This document shows, in pieces, positions 31,656 to 33,773 of a stretch of 33,773 bases of DNA. Within the stretch, counting starts at the first letter, position 1; each line of letters opens with the position of its first letter. Origin of the DNA: Massilia sp. HP4 (lineage in GTDB: Bacteria > Pseudomonadota > Gammaproteobacteria > Burkholderiales > Burkholderiaceae_D). The notes beneath the pieces were generated by a model. The model did no database searches. It saw nothing but the letters and a program-made list of their open reading frames with translations, and was not told the origin of the DNA. The stretch is from positions 1-33,773 of the forward strand of contig NZ_STGG01000007.1 in NCBI RefSeq assembly GCF_005222695.1, in the 5' to 3' direction. The position numbers were made by a program, and so were the translations under genes.

Positions 31656-33725
31656 TTATGCGTTCATGCCGCTATGGCGCAGCAGGGCGTCGATCGAGGG
31701 CTCGCGGCCGCGGAAGGCCTTGAACGATTCGAGCGCCGGACGCGAACCGCCCACGGCCAGGATCTCGCGCTGGAAGCGGCGGCCGGTTTCGAACAGGTCG
31801 GCGCCGCCTTCGACGGCTTCTTCGAATGCGGCGTAGGCGTCGGCGGACAACACCTCGGCCCATTTATAGCTGTAGTAGCCGGCCGCATAACCGCCCGCGA
31901 AGATATGGCTGAACGAATGCTGGAAGCGGTTGAACGACGGCGGCGTGATGACGGCGAAGTTGCGGCGGATGTCGTCGACCAGGCTTTGCACCTGCTGGTT
32001 GTGCGGATCGAAGTCGTAGTGCAGGTGCATGTCGATCAGCGAGAACTCGACCTGGCGCAGGGTCTGCATCCCGGACTGGAAGTTCTTCGCCGCCAGCATC
32101 TTGTCGTACAGCGCGCGCGGCAGCGGTTCGCCGGTCTTGTAGTGGGCCGTCATCTGCTGCAGCTTGTCCCACTCCCAGCAGAAGTTTTCCATGAACTGCG
32201 ACGGCAGCTCCACCGCATCCCATTCGACGCCCGAGATGCCGGCCACCGACAGCTCTTCGACTTCGGTCAGCATATGGTGCAGGCCGTGGCCGAATTCGTG
32301 GAACAGGGTGGTCACTTCGTCGTGCGTGAACAGCGAAGGCTGCAGCACGCCGTCGCTAATGGCCGGCGGCGTGAAATTGCAGACCAGGTAGGCGACCGGG
32401 GTCTGCACGGTACCGCCATCGAGCAGGCGGCGGCCGCGCGCATCGTTCATCCAGGCGCCCTGCGCCTTGCCGGCGCGCGCATACGGGTCGAGGTAGAACT
32501 GGCCGACCAGCTGGCCGTTGCGTTCGATGCGGTAGAAACGCACGTCAGGGTGCCACACGGGCGCTTCCTCGGGAATCACGTCGGCTTCGAACAGCTGGCG
32601 GATCACGCCGAACAGGCCTTCGATCACCTTGTGTTCGGGGAAGTACTCTTTCACTTCCTGGGCCGAGAAGGCATAGCGCTGTTCGCGCAGCTTTTCGGAG
32701 GCATAGGTGACGTCCCAGGATTGCAGTTCGTCGATGCCCAGTTCGGTGCGGGCGAATTCGCGCAGCTCGGCCAGGTCCTTCTCGGCGTACGGACGGGCGC
32801 GGCGCGCCAGGTCTTCGAGGAACTCGATCACATGCTGCGGGCTCTGCGCCATCTTGGCCACCAGCGAGACGTCGGCGAAGCTGCCGTAGTCGAGCAGGCG
32901 CGCCTCTTCGTTGCGCAGCTTGAGCAGGTTGACGATGTTCGACGAGTTGTCCCACTTCTCGACCTCGGTGAACATGATGCCGGCGTCCGACGCCTTGGTG
33001 GCGCTGGCGCGATAGATCTTTTCGCGCAGCAGGCGGTTGTCGGCGAACTGCAGCACCGGGAAGTAGGACGGGAAGTGCAGGGTGAACAGCCAGCCGGATT
33101 TGCCATCGCGTTCGGCGGCGGCTTTCGCGGCAGCCTTCACGTCATCGGGCAGGCCGGCCAGTTCTTGTTCGCTCTCGACGACCAGCTTGTAGTCGTTGGT
33201 CGCGTCCAGCACGTTTTCGGAGAAGCGGGTCGAGAGTTGCGACTGCTGTTCCTGGATTTCGGCGAAGCGCGGCTTTTTATCGTCGGGCAGCTCGGCGCCG
33301 CCCAGGCGGAAGTCGCGCAGGGCATTGTCGACGATGCGCTGGCGGACCGGGTTCAGGCTGTCCCAGTGCGGGCCGTTGCGCAGCTGCTTGTACTTGGCGA
33401 ACAGCGCCTCGTTCTGGCCGATGGCGGTAGAGAATTCCACTACCTTCGGCTGGTTCTCGTTATAGGTGGCGCGCAGTTCGGGCGTGTCCACCACGTGGTT
33501 CAGGTGGCCGATCACGCCCCAGGCGCGGCCCAGGCGTTCGCTGGCGTCGTCGAGCGGGGCGAGCGTTTCCCAGGTGACGTCATCGACCGGGGCTTCGAGC
33601 CGGGCCACGACGGCATTCGCTTCTGCGATCAGTTGTTCGATGGCGGGCGTGACGTGTTCGGGCTTGATCGCGTCGAAGCGCGGCAGGCCCGAAAAGTCGA
33701 GGAGGGGGTTGGTAGCGGTCGTCAT
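31656..33725 (-). CDS. prlC: Oligopeptidase A (M3 family zinc metallopeptidase)
   Basis: The 689-residue cytoplasmic enzyme degrades short peptides, including cleaved signal peptides. The zinc motif is HEFGH (His476, Glu477, His480), with the third ligand region EELSVAGISGVEWDAVELPS following as in the M3 family (E. coli PrlC/OpdA is about 680 residues). Other landmarks are YFPEHKVIEGLFGV and GRRLLDGGTVQTPVAYLVCN. No signal peptide is present. AAGGA lies about six bases before the ATG at 33725. It is followed by a strong terminator and then holC on the same strand. Confidence 0.95.
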   Translation of the reverse strand: MTTATNPLLDFSGLPRFDAIKPEHVTPAIEQLIAEANAVVARLEAPVDDVTWETLAPLDDASERLGRAWGVIGHLNHVVDTPELRATYNENQPKVVEFSTAIGQNEALFAKYKQLRNGPHWDSLNPVRQRIVDNALRDFRLGGAELPDDKKPRFAEIQEQQSQLSTRFSENVLDATNDYKLVVESEQELAGLPDDVKAAAKAAAERDGKSGWLFTLHFPSYFPVLQFADNRLLREKIYRASATKASDAGIMFTEVEKWDNSSNIVNLLKLRNEEARLLDYGSFADVSLVAKMAQSPQHVIEFLEDLARRARPYAEKDLAELREFARTELGIDELQSWDVTYASEKLREQRYAFSAQEVKEYFPEHKVIEGLFGVIRQLFEADVIPEEAPVWHPDVRFYRIERNGQLVGQFYLDPYARAGKAQGAWMNDARGRRLLDGGTVQTPVAYLVCNFTPPAISDGVLQPSLFTHDEVTTLFHEFGHGLHHMLTEVEELSVAGISGVEWDAVELPSQFMENFCWEWDKLQQMTAHYKTGEPLPRALYDKMLAAKNFQSGMQTLRQVEFSLIDMHLHYDFDPHNQQVQSLVDDIRRNFAVITPPSFNRFQHSFSHIFAGGYAAGYYSYKWAEVLSADAYAAFEEAVEGGADLFETGRRFQREILAVGGSRPALESFKAFRGREPSIDALLRHSGMNA

Positions 33726-33741
33726 CGTAGTCCTTCGTAGG

Positions 33742-33762
33742 GTCGGCGGCTCTGCCGCCGAC
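33742..33762. repeat. Palindromic hairpin, GGC-NNN-GCC type (third copy)
   Basis: GTCGGCGGC (33742-33750) and GCCGCCGAC (33754-33762) are perfect 9-bp arms with a TCT loop, 17 bases upstream of the oligopeptidase A start codon. It shares the three-base loop and GGC/GCC core with the copies at 3402 and 30225 but differs in the outer arm. Confidence 0.65.
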
Positions 33763-33773
33763 GCGGTGATTGT

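Noticed and set aside
31308..33740. 810-codon frame on plus antisense to prlC and holC
   Set aside because: No recognisable domain; prlC and holC on minus are unambiguous.

Overview
The window looks like chromosomal DNA of a high-GC betaproteobacterium, most likely Oxalobacteraceae (Massilia, Duganella or a relative). Pointers are a fused glucokinase/RpiR regulator, a zapB-like gene, zapA and 6S RNA in a row, holC followed by a DUF2486-type gene, a small Trp-rich protein near lgt and a LysR gene, a betaproteobacterial H-NS, and a PEP-CTERM protein. This placement rests on remembered family traits and gene order, not on a database search.

Layout: 1-596 is the 3' end of an IS3-family element followed by a repeat patch of three direct ~106-114 bp units and three short inverted copies. 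597-8777 is an alpha-glucan utilisation locus: secreted pullulanase and a POT-family transporter on minus, then, across a divergent control region with a LacI-type operator and a strong promoter, an alpha-glucosidase and the glucokinase-RpiR fusion on plus. The likely flow is branched glucan debranched outside the cytoplasm, oligosaccharides hydrolysed to glucose, and glucose phosphorylated by an enzyme carrying its own sugar-phosphate-sensing regulator. 8778-10767 holds a small lipoprotein and a PEP-CTERM protein with Thr/Pro repeats. 10902-13026 is groES-groEL with a perfect CIRCE element overlapping its promoter. 13244-15476 is zapB-like, zapA, 6S RNA, an EVE-domain protein and a TauE/SafE permease.

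15473-21526 (minus) holds a small Trp-rich protein, a LysR regulator, lgt, and a three-gene molybdenum hydroxylase operon (triheme cytochrome c, [2Fe-2S] subunit, Tat-exported molybdopterin subunit) joined by ATGA overlaps. 21706-23117 (plus) has a small cytochrome c, a ~337 bp non-autonomous inverted-repeat element and a DUF3617 protein. 23197-28000 (minus) carries an orphan branched-chain amino-acid binding protein with a hairpin over its ribosome site, a CHAD protein, a SIMPL protein and an FAD monooxygenase. 28052-33725 (minus) carries an NHL-propeller/M23-peptidase fusion, H-NS, a DUF2486-like protein, holC and oligopeptidase A.

Most of the window is ordinary housekeeping and catabolic sequence. 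The items most worth a second look are the NHL-M23 fusion, the short-leader or leaderless zapB-like promoter, the hairpin over the livJ-like ribosome site, the terminator nine bases before holC, the inverted-repeat element at 22107-22443, the repeat patch at the left edge, and a family of GGC-NNN-GCC hairpins placed just 5' of several genes. I saw no CRISPR array, tRNA, rRNA or obvious defence system.
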